A stretch of 64,000 bases of DNA from an uncultured Winogradskyella sp. (GCF_947498345.1 NZ_CANMJY010000001.1:310001-374000); one strand, 5' to 3'. Positions 19,559 to 29,562 are shown, counted from the stretch's first letter. Notes: a model not told the origin generated them from the sequence alone. Made by a program: numbers and translations.

Positions 19559-19807
19559 ATGCCTTCTAATTCAATGAATGTAATCAACTTTAATAGAAAC
19601 CAACTTCCTCAACGAGACAGGTTTGTTAATAGACTTGGTGGATATAACTCAGACAAAAAAACAGAGTATAATTTGCCTAAAGCTACAACAAAGCAACTCA
19701 AAGAGATTGCTAGGCGATTAAAAGAAGAGCGAAAGATTAGAATGATTAAAGTTGTTACATTAACGATTATTCTGTTTTTGGGATTAGTTTTTACTATTCT
19801 TTATTAA
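19559..19807 (+). CDS. Small single-TM protein, member 2 of tandem trio
   Basis: 82 aa; FVNRLGGYNSDKKTEYNLPKATTKQLKEIARRLKEERKIR followed by a C-terminal TM helix. Confidence 0.8.
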   Translation: MPSNSMNVINFNRNQLPQRDRFVNRLGGYNSDKKTEYNLPKATTKQLKEIARRLKEERKIRMIKVVTLTIILFLGLVFTILY

Positions 19808-19840
19808 TCTTTGGGTATTATCTTATTAAAATAAATATTT

Positions 19841-20101
19841 ATGCCACTTGGGGAGTCGATGATTAGCACCATAAAGAGTAACAAGAACATAATGCTTGAT
19901 AAATCTAAACGATTTAGAAAGACATTAGGTGGTTATAATAAAAATAGAAAGATTGAATATAATTTACCAAATGCAACACCAGAGCAACTGACAGAAATTA
20001 GGCAAAGACTAAAAAAAGAAAACGAAGCACTTTGGATTAAAGCAACAGTTTTATCAATCCTAATAATTATCGTTTTGGCTTGGGTGCTATTTGCATCATA
20101 A
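19841..20101 (+). CDS. Small single-TM protein, member 3 of tandem trio
   Basis: 86 aa; FRKTLGGYNKNRKIEYNLPNATPEQLTEIRQRLKKENEALWIK followed by a C-terminal TM helix. Clear paralog of 19559-19807. Confidence 0.8.
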   Translation: MPLGESMISTIKSNKNIMLDKSKRFRKTLGGYNKNRKIEYNLPNATPEQLTEIRQRLKKENEALWIKATVLSILIIIVLAWVLFAS

Positions 20102-20104
20102 CAG

Positions 20105-20140
20105 AAAAGCTCTAACGTAATATTTTACGGCAGAGCTTTT
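20105..20140. terminator. Intrinsic terminator after the small-protein trio / aminotransferase
   Basis: AAAAGCTCT … CGTAA … TTACG … AGAGCTTTT nested stem with T-run. Confidence 0.8.
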
Positions 20141-20168
20141 CTTTTAAAAAAGACGATTGATGTGTTAA

Positions 20169-21353
20169 TTAACATAACGTATTTTTTATCCTTTTAATAG
20201 CTTCTTTAATATGATCTTGTGAAGCTGCATAAGAAATTCGTATGCAATTAGGATCACCAAAAGCTTCACCTGTTACTGTAGCTACATTCGCTTCTTCTAA
20301 TAAAAATAAAGCCATGTCAGAAGCATTAGTAATAGTTTTTCCTTTTATGGTTTTTCCAAAATAAGCAGATACATCTGGGAATACGTAGAAAGCCCCTTCG
20401 GGTTCATTGGCTTTAAAGCCTTCAACTTCCTCAAGCAAACCTAATATAAGTTTGCGACGCACTTTAAACTCATCAACCATATACTGAATGCGAGAAGGGT
20501 CTGCTTCTAATGCGGTTATTACTGCGCGTTGCCCAATACAATTGGCACCACTTGTAACTTGACCTTGCATTTTATTACAAGCTCTGGCTATTTTGTCTGG
20601 TGCTCCAATATACCCAATTCTCCAACCTGTCATAGCAAATGCTTTTGAGACTCCGTTTACCGTAATGGTTCTGTCAAACATATCATCAAATTGCGCCATA
20701 CTATAATGGCCGCCAATAAAATTAATATGTTCATAGATTTCATCAGAGACTACATATATGTTTGGGTATTTTTGCAAAACATCTGCAATAGCTCTTAATT
20801 CATCTTTACTATAAACAGAACCACTAGGATTACAAGGCGAGCTGTACCAAATCATTTTGGTTTTTGGTGTTATAGCAGCTTCAAGTTGCTCTGCTGTCAT
20901 TTTAAAGTCATTCGTAATGTCTGTTTTCACTTCTACAGGAATACCTCCATTAAGCTTAACTATGTCACTGTAACTTACCCAATAAGGGCATGGTAAAATA
21001 ACTTCATCTCCAATGTTTAGCATTACAGATGCTATATTAAATAAGGCTTGTTTTGCTCCTGTAGAGACTACGATATTTTGTCTAGAATAGCTTAGGTCAT
21101 TATCGCGTTTAAACTTAGTAATAATAGCATCTTTTAAATCCACATAACCATCAACGGGAGTGTAGCTATTATAGTTTTGATTTATAGCTTCAATAGCAGC
21201 TTCTTTAACAAAATCTGGAGTATTAAAGTCGGGTTCGCCTAAGCTTAGTCCAATAATGTCTTTGCCTTCTGCACGTAATTCTCTAGCTTTAGCAGCCATA
21301 GCTAATGTAGCTGAAGTCGATAGATTATTAATTCTATCCGAAAGTTGGTTCAT
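20169..21353 (-). CDS. Pyridoxal phosphate-dependent class I/II aminotransferase (aspartate aminotransferase-like)
   Basis: GLSLGEPDFNTPDFVKEAA, YSSPCNPSGSVYSKDEL, VSDEIYEHI, NGVSKAFAMTGWRIGY. Confidence 0.95.
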   Translation of the reverse strand: MNQLSDRINNLSTSATLAMAAKARELRAEGKDIIGLSLGEPDFNTPDFVKEAAIEAINQNYNSYTPVDGYVDLKDAIITKFKRDNDLSYSRQNIVVSTGAKQALFNIASVMLNIGDEVILPCPYWVSYSDIVKLNGGIPVEVKTDITNDFKMTAEQLEAAITPKTKMIWYSSPCNPSGSVYSKDELRAIADVLQKYPNIYVVSDEIYEHINFIGGHYSMAQFDDMFDRTITVNGVSKAFAMTGWRIGYIGAPDKIARACNKMQGQVTSGANCIGQRAVITALEADPSRIQYMVDEFKVRRKLILGLLEEVEGFKANEPEGAFYVFPDVSAYFGKTIKGKTITNASDMALFLLEEANVATVTGEAFGDPNCIRISYAASQDHIKEAIKRIKNTLC

Positions 21354-21372
21354 GAGGTATATAATAATAGAA

Positions 21373-22473
21373 TTATGCTTGCATAGCTGGTCGCATTCCC
21401 ATTTCTTTTAAAAATCTGAAATGTGCAGCTATCGCTTTTCTTGTGGTTTCGTACTCTTTGTAAGGTAAATTAAATTCTTTAGCAGTATCCTTAACGATTT
21501 TTGCAATTTTTCCATAATGGATATGACTTATATGCGGAAAAATATGATGTTCCACCTGATGATTTAAACCACCAGTGTACCAATTTACCAACCAGTTTTT
21601 AGCTCCAAAATTAACGGTTGTTTTTAACTGATGAATAGCCCATGTATTCTTCATAGTACCGTCTTTAGCAGGTAAGTGCATTTCTGCTTCGTCCATAACA
21701 TGTGCTAATTGAAAAACAACACTTAATATAAGACCTGCTACATAATGCATAATTAAGAAGCCAATTAAAACCTCATACCACGCCAAATCGGTTAAGACTA
21801 TAGGTAATACAATCCACATAGAAACATATAATATCTTAGAAATGACCAATTTGCTCCAGTTTATTACTGGGTTTGGTAGTTTTCCATAAGATAATTTACG
21901 CTTCATATAACGTTTCATCTGCTGAAAATCTGTAGTAATAGCCCAATTGATGGTCAGCAGACCATAAAGCAATATAGAATAGTAATGCTGAAATTTATGA
22001 TGTTTATGCCACTCTGCATGTTTAGAAAAACGTAATATTCTTCCAGCTTCCAAATCCTCATCATGACCGTGAATATTAGTATAAGTATGATGAAGTACAT
22101 TGTGTTGTACTTTCCAATTATAGACGTTTCCTGCTAATATGTATATGCTACTTCCCATTAAACGATTAATCCATTCCTTATTGGAGAATGATCCATGATT
22201 ACCATCGTGCATAACATTCATACCAACACCTGCCATACCAATTCCCATAACTATGGTTAAAAGAATTTGAGCCCAAGTAGGAATATTTAATGTTAACAAT
22301 AAAAAATAAGGTGTTAAAAACAAGGCAAACATTACAATGGTTTTTACCCAAAGTTGCCAATTCCCTGTACGTTTAATATTGTTTTCCTTAAAATAATTGT
22401 TGACGCGTTTGTTTAATGTTCTAAAAAACTTTGCTGAGTCAGCTCTTGAGAAGGATAAGGTTTGTTGTACCAT
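21373..22473 (-). CDS. Membrane fatty acid desaturase
   Basis: Three His boxes: HDGNHGS, HNVLHHTYTN, HQVEHHIFPHISH. Confidence 0.93.
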   Translation of the reverse strand: MVQQTLSFSRADSAKFFRTLNKRVNNYFKENNIKRTGNWQLWVKTIVMFALFLTPYFLLLTLNIPTWAQILLTIVMGIGMAGVGMNVMHDGNHGSFSNKEWINRLMGSSIYILAGNVYNWKVQHNVLHHTYTNIHGHDEDLEAGRILRFSKHAEWHKHHKFQHYYSILLYGLLTINWAITTDFQQMKRYMKRKLSYGKLPNPVINWSKLVISKILYVSMWIVLPIVLTDLAWYEVLIGFLIMHYVAGLILSVVFQLAHVMDEAEMHLPAKDGTMKNTWAIHQLKTTVNFGAKNWLVNWYTGGLNHQVEHHIFPHISHIHYGKIAKIVKDTAKEFNLPYKEYETTRKAIAAHFRFLKEMGMRPAMQA

Positions 22474-22592
22474 ATATTCAATTTTTATGTTATAACGTAT
22501 GAGGATTTAATACAGTATAACGAGGCAAATATACTTAATAATTAAAATGAAGCATTATATGATAACGTTAATTTATCCACATTAAAATAATG

Positions 22593-22600
22593 TATTTTTG
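22593..22600 (+). promoter_or_regulatory. Bacteroidota -7 promoter element (TAnnTTTG) for rsmG
   Basis: TATTTTTG, 16 nt upstream of ATG 22616. Confidence 0.5.
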
Positions 22601-22615
22601 AAAAAATTATAATAG

Positions 22616-23245
22616 ATGGATTTAATTCTAAAATATTTTCCGGATTTATCCCAAAATCAAATTAAACAATTCGAAGCTTTAGAAGCTTTGTATAGAGATT
22701 GGAACTCTAAGATAAATGTAGTTTCTCGTAAAGATATTGATGAGTTATACTTAAGGCATGTGCTTCATTCTTTGGGGATTGCTCAGGTAATTAAATTTAC
22801 TGATGGCTCTTCAATTTTAGACGTAGGTACTGGAGGTGGGTTTCCTGGTGTGCCTTTGGCAATTATGTTTCCAAACTGCAAGTTTCATTTAGTAGATAGT
22901 ATCAATAAAAAACTAAAAGTTATTAATGCTGTTTGTGAAGCTATAGAATTAAACAATGTTAAAACCACACATAGTAGAGTAGAAGCCATAGATGATACCT
23001 GCGATTTTATAGTTAGTAGAGCTGTTACTGCGATGCCAGAATTTACAAAATGGATAAAAGGCAAAATTGCTAAAAGGCAACAAAATGAACTCAGAAACGG
23101 AATTCTTTACCTTAAGGGTGGTGATTTAACTGAGGAGCTTAAACAATATTCTAATGTTAAAGCTTACTTACTTTCTGATTATTTTGATGAAGACTTTTTT
23201 AAAACCAAGAAAGTAATTTATTTACCACTTAAGTATAAAAATTAG
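22616..23245 (+). CDS. rsmG: 16S rRNA (guanine(527)-N(7))-methyltransferase RsmG
   Basis: NVVSRKDIDELYLRHVLHSL, ILDVGTGGGFPGVPLAIMFP, VSRAVTAM. Confidence 0.97.
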   Translation: MDLILKYFPDLSQNQIKQFEALEALYRDWNSKINVVSRKDIDELYLRHVLHSLGIAQVIKFTDGSSILDVGTGGGFPGVPLAIMFPNCKFHLVDSINKKLKVINAVCEAIELNNVKTTHSRVEAIDDTCDFIVSRAVTAMPEFTKWIKGKIAKRQQNELRNGILYLKGGDLTEELKQYSNVKAYLLSDYFDEDFFKTKKVIYLPLKYKN

Positions 23246-23247
23246 GT

Positions 23248-23289
23248 GATAAAAAAACCGTTTGAAATTTTTCAAACGGTTTTTTTATC
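23248..23289. terminator. Bidirectional terminator between rsmG and a T9SS substrate
   Basis: Perfect 20-bp inverted repeat GATAAAAAAACCGTTTGAAA / TTTCAAACGGTTTTTTTATC. Confidence 0.92.
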
Positions 23290-23303
23290 ATGTAAAGTAG
23301 ATG

Positions 23304-24038
23304 TTACTCCACTACGATTTTTTTGATTAAAGTCTTACCAGCATCATTTCTAAAGCGAATGATATAAAGTTGAGGAGATAAATCAGATACATTAATTTTT
23401 GATTCACCTAAATCAACTTTAACGTTCTTAACTTTTTTACCAAGTATATCGTAAAACTCAGCTGTTAATTTTTGACTAGATGATACATTAAGTACATCTT
23501 TTACTTGAGTAGGGAATACTTCTAAAGAGGTAAATTCTTCTTCGTCTTCAATACTTAAATTTGGGTCAAAATTGTATGTTACACTTAAAGGTGTGCCAAT
23601 TTCAACTCCACCTGCATCAAAAGCCTGAAATCTAAAAGTCCAGCTCATAGCTGTTGTTGTAGTTGATGGGTTTTGATTCCAAAAATTATTACCAATACTA
23701 TTGGTTGCACCAGATGGTATCATTGCTGCAGTGTTTGGATATCCACTGTTTAAAGCTACACTATTTAAACAAACACCTGCAAAACATAATTGAAAATTAG
23801 AACCATCAGTATTTGTAAGATTATCTACGAAAATTCTCATGTATATAGCCTCAGATGAGGTATTAGTAACACTAAATTTCCAATTACATGGATCATTAAA
23901 ACCACAACCTGCTTCAGAAAAAGCTATAGTTTGTCCATCAGTTACGACACTGTCGTCACTTTTATCTTTTACTTCAAATTGTGCATGAGACACAAATAAG
24001 AAAAAAGAAAAGCAAAAAAAGAGTAATGTTTTTTTCAT
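23304..24038 (-). CDS. Secreted protein with T9SS type A C-terminal sorting domain
   Basis: Signal peptide; C-terminus LEVFPTQVKDVLNVSSSQKLTAEFYDILGKKV…LSPQLYIIRFRNDAGKTLIKKIVVE. Confidence 0.85.
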   Translation of the reverse strand: MKKTLLFFCFSFFLFVSHAQFEVKDKSDDSVVTDGQTIAFSEAGCGFNDPCNWKFSVTNTSSEAIYMRIFVDNLTNTDGSNFQLCFAGVCLNSVALNSGYPNTAAMIPSGATNSIGNNFWNQNPSTTTTAMSWTFRFQAFDAGGVEIGTPLSVTYNFDPNLSIEDEEEFTSLEVFPTQVKDVLNVSSSQKLTAEFYDILGKKVKNVKVDLGESKINVSDLSPQLYIIRFRNDAGKTLIKKIVVE

Positions 24039-24125
24039 AGTCTATATGTTTTATCGAATTGGGTTTTATTTTAAAAAATAATCTATAAACTTATTCAAAG
24101 ATAGGCTTTTTAAAACAATATGAAA

Positions 24126-24154
24126 AAGGGAAGCCTATTTTAGAAACTTCCCTT
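24126..24154 (-). terminator. Possible terminator downstream of 24176-26083
   Basis: AAGGGAAG … CTTCCCTT stem. Confidence 0.55.
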
Positions 24155-24175
24155 AATGTGTTTTTTGTAATAAAA

Positions 24176-26083
24176 TTACTTGTTTACAATAAATTTAGTA
24201 CTGTAAGACGCACTACCATCATTAATATTCATAATGTAATGACCGGCATTTAGTTGATTTACAGGTAGCTCTATGTTTTGATTACCAAATAAGCCTTCAT
24301 AAGATTTATTGATTACTGTTCTTCCTAACATATCAGTAACAGTAATTTTGTAATCACCATTACTAGCATCAAAAGCAACATTAATTAAGTCTTTTGCTGG
24401 ATTAGGATAAATCTTTATAGAGTCAATCCCAGATACTTCTTCAACACTTAATGCTTGTGTTACAGAACTTTGGGCAGCACTTACGATACTACCATCATTA
24501 GGGTCAATTACAACCACAACAATATGCATATTATCCTGATCACTTGTTGAAGGTATTGTATAGTTAAAGTCATAAGATACAGTATCACCTGCATTTATAA
24601 CGGTTGGTATAGAGCCTGCCTGTCCGTTAAACCCACCTAATAGAGCTCTTCCTACGTGGTTGTAAACCATTTGTGAAGCTGGTACAGGATCTGGTAAACT
24701 TTCGTAACCTCCCATAGGGCCGTTAGCACCACCAGAATAATAATTTACATGAGCGTAGCCATTAGATGTCCCTGTAACACCATCTTCAGTAATTATTACA
24801 CCTAATCTAAGATTAGCATTAGAGAAGTTGGTGAAAAAATTAGCTTTAGCAGAAATTGTAAGGTTATTTCCAACTTGAGAAGCACTAGCAGACAAATTTA
24901 AAGGTACTACTTCATTTATTTGAGTATTATATGCTCCTTGTAATGAAGCTTGACCTGGATCGACACCAACTAGTTTTCTGTCAACACCAGAATTAGGCCA
25001 ACCTGTACCAATAACATTGACTAAGGCAGTGTCATATTCGGCAACTGTCATTGGATCGCCATTATGTACAGCTATAGCAACTACGGTGTTTGGATACGTT
25101 GAAGACATGTAATCTAAACCAACGGTTCCTCTTGGGCACCACCCACACCATGTACCAGTAGATTCTTCAATAAGAACGGCCTTAGTACCAGATTGTGTCA
25201 TGGTATTAAAAGGAATCATTAATGAGTTGTCTGCAGGATTGTTATCTGCACCACCATTAATGGCGGTAATTGTTACTGTTATAGTATTGCCAACAGCAGA
25301 TGAATAGTTAACCAAATCTGGGTGATCTACATTTACAGTCGCACCACCAGCAATATTAACTGGTATTGTAGCCGTATTAGTTGTAGTGCCGTCATTCCAA
25401 ACGGCCTCCAAAGATGTTATTGTATTTCCACCCATGTTAGTTACAACCATTTCTAAAGTGTAATCCGTGTTTACAAGACCATATCTTGGTAAATTAACAT
25501 CAGCTAGAGCAACATCGTCGTCATTAAAAGTTCTTACGACTACGTCATCAATGTTAAGTCTAAATTGATCACTAACATTATGGTGTCTAAAAGCAACATA
25601 AATTGTTTGGCCTACAAAAGAGGTGACGTCAATGTTTCTACTAACGTACCCTGCAGATGGGCCAATAATTTCATTAAATGAAGTTGACGAAGCACCAAGT
25701 GTTGCTATATCAGATGCTGTAGCGACATAAACCGTATAATTTTCATTAGCCCAATCTTGATCTTGTGCATAAGCTTTCCATTCTAAAAAAACATTTCCTG
25801 TTGCACTAGTTAAATCTATGGCTGGTGATACCATCCAATTATCTGGGAATAAAACTTCACCAGCTGGTGGTGTAGGTATCCACGAAGCAGATGTAGCGTG
25901 CTCTTCTTGTACGCCGTCATCTAAATCGGCATTATACCAATTATTGCCATCACCATCAGAATCTGTTAATGTCCAACTGTCTAAATTTCCTGATGAGAAA
26001 TCATCAGAAAAGTAAGTTTGTGCTGTAGCAAATTGCGTACAAAAGAAACTTAGCGTTAGTAATAGAGTAATTTTTTTAATCAT
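24176..26083 (-). CDS. Omp28-related secreted protein with choice-of-anchor-type N-terminal domain and T9SS type A sorting domain
   Basis: FSDDFSSGNLDSWTLTDSDGDG N-terminal lectin-like segment; thioredoxin-like VLIEESTGTWCGWCPRGTVGLDYM; C-term IKIYPNPAKDLINVAF…LNAGHYIMNINDGSASYSTKFIVNK. Confidence 0.87.
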   Translation of the reverse strand: MIKKITLLLTLSFFCTQFATAQTYFSDDFSSGNLDSWTLTDSDGDGNNWYNADLDDGVQEEHATSASWIPTPPAGEVLFPDNWMVSPAIDLTSATGNVFLEWKAYAQDQDWANENYTVYVATASDIATLGASSTSFNEIIGPSAGYVSRNIDVTSFVGQTIYVAFRHHNVSDQFRLNIDDVVVRTFNDDDVALADVNLPRYGLVNTDYTLEMVVTNMGGNTITSLEAVWNDGTTTNTATIPVNIAGGATVNVDHPDLVNYSSAVGNTITVTITAINGGADNNPADNSLMIPFNTMTQSGTKAVLIEESTGTWCGWCPRGTVGLDYMSSTYPNTVVAIAVHNGDPMTVAEYDTALVNVIGTGWPNSGVDRKLVGVDPGQASLQGAYNTQINEVVPLNLSASASQVGNNLTISAKANFFTNFSNANLRLGVIITEDGVTGTSNGYAHVNYYSGGANGPMGGYESLPDPVPASQMVYNHVGRALLGGFNGQAGSIPTVINAGDTVSYDFNYTIPSTSDQDNMHIVVVVIDPNDGSIVSAAQSSVTQALSVEEVSGIDSIKIYPNPAKDLINVAFDASNGDYKITVTDMLGRTVINKSYEGLFGNQNIELPVNQLNAGHYIMNINDGSASYSTKFIVNK

Positions 26084-26148
26084 GCTTTTTAATTGATTAG
26101 TTAATATTTTCTTAAAAGTGCTTGAAGATAATTAATTGCAAAAAAAAA

Positions 26149-26174
26149 AACGGTATTTAGAGATAAATACCGTT
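26149..26174 (-). terminator. Intrinsic terminator downstream of DUF6029-like gene
   Basis: AACGGTATTTA-gaga-TAAATACCGTT with long A-run on the plus strand (U-run in the minus transcript). Confidence 0.85.
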
Positions 26175-26198
26175 CAAATACATTTTTATCGGATAAAC

Positions 26199-27848
26199 TT
26201 AAAAAGCCACGGTTAAATTGGCACTCAAACCTGTATTTTCTGGTACAAATCGACAAACACCACCAATACAAATTAATCCACCACGTTGTCTTCCATAGTT
26301 AAGGCCCAATCTTGTATTACCTTTACTATAACTACCACCTATACTGTAGTAATGTATTTCATTGAAGCCTTCATAATTCCAATTGTCTGCAGCATATACC
26401 GCAAGACTAGTTGAGAAGTTATACTCTATAACAGCGGCAGCCCAATTTTTTCTGTCATCTTCACTCCATAAATGCTGAGCAACAAATCGAGCAGCTTTGC
26501 CATCTTCAAATCTTCGCGTAGCTTCAATAACAGCAATGTTAGAAGTGAAAGTTGTATTGCCCAATGGTCCACCTTCTACAATACCTTTGTCAATAATTAC
26601 ATTTTGAAACGTAAAGGCAGAGTTCCATTTTTTAGACCATTTTTTCTTAACTTCAAGATTAAAATCTCTAAACAATTGACGACCTTGTCCTATAAACTTC
26701 GCTTTGTACCATCTATTTTCAATATTATACTCAGCATCTAAGCCACCCCAATATGAAAAGTTTGCCGATAACTTAGTGCCATATTTACCACCTAGACCTG
26801 TACCTTTCTTGAAAGTATAGAAGAAATCTATCTGTCCACCAACTTCACCTGCACGTTGATCAAAAGACTCAATGATTAATCTAGGTTGAGGGTTATAAAC
26901 ATAGATGTTTGTTAGTAAGTAATCTTGTTGTTTGGTGAGTCCGGGTACATAATTAATCACTTGTTGGTTAAAGATGTTTCCTTCTGCTAATCGGTCTGAG
27001 AAAAAACTAAAGTTTTCTAATCTTCTAAATGTAGCGTTTACTCCAATACCTTTTTTAGCATAACCAGCATTTACTTGTAATGCAGTACCATCGTATAATT
27101 TATTTGAAGAAATCACGCCTTCATTTGCAATAACATCAGGGTCTTTAATAATAGCTTCAGCACCTGCGTAAAAATCTCCAATTATGAAATCTAATCGTCC
27201 TCCATAAGCACCAACATTAGTGGGGATTGCTTCAACACCATTTGTGTCTTGATTGCGACCAACATAACTTAAGCCCATCTGTATATCTACTTTATCTATC
27301 TTTAGGGCATTACTAAGATTTATCTCGGCATCTAGTCCTTGAATTGTACCTTCTGATTCTTCAAAACCATAACGTTGCCTGCCAAAAACAGCTTTGAGAT
27401 CAATATCTTCTGTTAGGTTAACTTTTATGTTTAAACCTTTTATAGCATTATTTAAACCTAATTGACGGTCTTCCCAGGACCGTAATATTAATCCACTACC
27501 AAACTGTTCATAGAAATAACCACCAGTAATATCTAATTTCTCGTCTTTATAATTTACATAATAGGTTGCAATTCCATTTTGGCCATCAAAAATTGGGTCG
27601 TAACCCAATAACGCAGAGGGTAGATAAGACTCAAACTGCATACCTGCTGTGAATTTTCCTAGATTGTAATTAAGTAGAACATAGTTGTTGGCTCTAAACT
27701 GATCCTCGGGTGCTAAGAAATTTATGCCTTCATCTGTTTGAAGCCATTGCGAATTAGATTCTAATCCTCCATAAAAATAACCTGTTTCCTGAGCATTGCT
27801 AAATTGAAAATTATACAATAGAAGGGTTAGAAAAATTAATTTTTTCAT
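26199..27848 (-). CDS. DUF6029-like outer-membrane protein
   Basis: Signal peptide, beta-barrel pattern, YFYEQFGSGLILRSWEDRQLGLNNAIKG, C-terminal aromatic residue (LTVAF). Family name from recall. Confidence 0.7.
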   Translation of the reverse strand: MKKLIFLTLLLYNFQFSNAQETGYFYGGLESNSQWLQTDEGINFLAPEDQFRANNYVLLNYNLGKFTAGMQFESYLPSALLGYDPIFDGQNGIATYYVNYKDEKLDITGGYFYEQFGSGLILRSWEDRQLGLNNAIKGLNIKVNLTEDIDLKAVFGRQRYGFEESEGTIQGLDAEINLSNALKIDKVDIQMGLSYVGRNQDTNGVEAIPTNVGAYGGRLDFIIGDFYAGAEAIIKDPDVIANEGVISSNKLYDGTALQVNAGYAKKGIGVNATFRRLENFSFFSDRLAEGNIFNQQVINYVPGLTKQQDYLLTNIYVYNPQPRLIIESFDQRAGEVGGQIDFFYTFKKGTGLGGKYGTKLSANFSYWGGLDAEYNIENRWYKAKFIGQGRQLFRDFNLEVKKKWSKKWNSAFTFQNVIIDKGIVEGGPLGNTTFTSNIAVIEATRRFEDGKAARFVAQHLWSEDDRKNWAAAVIEYNFSTSLAVYAADNWNYEGFNEIHYYSIGGSYSKGNTRLGLNYGRQRGGLICIGGVCRFVPENTGLSANLTVAF

Positions 27849-27895
27849 ATTGATTTAGTTAGTCGTTAGTAGTAATTAATAAGAGAGAAGTTGAT

Positions 27896-28381
27896 TTATT
27901 TACTAAGCTCTTTAATTTTTTTGTATAATTCCATTTCAGCACCAGGACTATAACCAGAATGCTCATATACAATTTTATTGTCTTTAACTAGAACTGTTAA
28001 TGGAATACTTGAAGCATTAAGAGCACGTTTTAAATCGTTATTGGTATCTAATAGAATTGTATAGTCCCAATCTTTTCCATTAACCATGGATTTTACACGC
28101 TTAACAGTTCTGCTATCGTCAACCGAAACAGCAATTAATTTTACATTAGTCTCTTCTTGCCATTCTTCATAGATATCATTGATTGCATCTAATTCTTTAA
28201 GGCAAGGTACGCACCATGTTGCCCATAATGAAATTATAGTAATACCGTCTTTATTTGTTGCATCCTCAATAGCAATAGCTTTGCCATCTAAGGTTTTTAA
28301 ATCTATACTTGGGAGATCGTTTTGTGCTAAGCTAGAAAGACAGTAAAGTCCTAAACATAGTGTGAATAGTAAATTTTTCAT
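27896..28381 (-). CDS. TlpA-family thioredoxin-like protein
   Basis: Signal peptide; ISLWATWCVPCLKELDAINDIY; cis-Pro SIPLTVLV. Confidence 0.9.
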   Translation of the reverse strand: MKNLLFTLCLGLYCLSSLAQNDLPSIDLKTLDGKAIAIEDATNKDGITIISLWATWCVPCLKELDAINDIYEEWQEETNVKLIAVSVDDSRTVKRVKSMVNGKDWDYTILLDTNNDLKRALNASSIPLTVLVKDNKIVYEHSGYSPGAEMELYKKIKELSK

Positions 28382-28483
28382 AATAAATTTTTGTAAATAG
28401 GTTCACAATATTAGTTAAATTTTTCACAAATGCACAGCAGTTGTAAAAATTAATTATTTTAGCAAAAAAATAATTACACTGCT

Positions 28484-29539
28484 ATGATAACAAAAAGAAT
28501 ACCAAATATTGCTTTGTTACTTTTATTGGTGCTTAGCTTTTCTTGTAGTAAAACTGAAGAGAATGTGCCTTTGACAACACCTACTGCTGAAATCACAGTA
28601 GATAAATTGGTAAGAAAAGCATCATTAAGAAACCAAGAGATTCCATTTAAAATTATCAATGAAGCAGGTGTAGATGTAACTGCATTAGCAACGTTTTATG
28701 TTGATGGAGAGCCTATTGATGGCTCAATATTTTCTTCGAGTACTATAGGTGAATTCGAAGTTTATGGTGTATATATGGAAGATGGAGTAGAGATAACTAC
28801 AAATACAGAACCTTTTAGTGTTATAATACCTAAGCGTAAAGTTGTTATTGAGGATTATACTGGAACTTGGTGTGGGTTTTGCCCTAGAGTAGCTGGAGCA
28901 ATTTCAGACTTACACGAAATAACTGACGATATTACTGTTGTTGCTATTCATGAAACAGCGAATAGTTTTCCAGATCCAATGCATTTTGATCAGGTACAAT
29001 TATTAAAAGATATATTTGGTGTTGAAGGCTTCCCTGCAGCACGAGTTAATAGATCTAATAATTGGCCGATGCCTCACCCTATTTCTGATGTTACTAGTAT
29101 GGCTGGATTAGATACTAACTTGTCTATAGCATTAAACTCAGAATTGACAGGTAACGAATTGTTAGTGCAAGTTAATGTTGTATATGAGGAAGGATCTGTT
29201 CAAGGAGATAAGTTAGTAGTTTATTTGATTGAAAACGGTATTATTTATGGACAAGTAAATTACTACAATCAAGATACTACAAGTCCATTCTATAATATGG
29301 GTGATCCTATCCCGGATTTTGAACATAATGAAGTTTTAAGAAAATCATTATCTAGCCTTTTAGGAGATACTATACCTAGTACTGAAGCCTTAAACGAGTA
29401 TATAACATCATTTACAATTAATCTTCCATCAGAGTATGTAAGGGATAATTTAAGTGTTGTTGCTATGGTTGTTGATTCTAATAATGAAGCTAAAAATTCG
29501 CAATATGCTCATATTGAAGAAGATAAACCTTATCAATAG
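28484..29539 (+). CDS. Omp28-related lipoprotein with thioredoxin-like CxxC
   Basis: Lipobox LVLSFSC; VVIEDYTGTWCGFCPRVAGAISDL. Confidence 0.85.
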   Translation: MITKRIPNIALLLLLVLSFSCSKTEENVPLTTPTAEITVDKLVRKASLRNQEIPFKIINEAGVDVTALATFYVDGEPIDGSIFSSSTIGEFEVYGVYMEDGVEITTNTEPFSVIIPKRKVVIEDYTGTWCGFCPRVAGAISDLHEITDDITVVAIHETANSFPDPMHFDQVQLLKDIFGVEGFPAARVNRSNNWPMPHPISDVTSMAGLDTNLSIALNSELTGNELLVQVNVVYEEGSVQGDKLVVYLIENGIIYGQVNYYNQDTTSPFYNMGDPIPDFEHNEVLRKSLSSLLGDTIPSTEALNEYITSFTINLPSEYVRDNLSVVAMVVDSNNEAKNSQYAHIEEDKPYQ

Positions 29540-29562
29540 TAGTGATAAAGTCTACTTAATTT

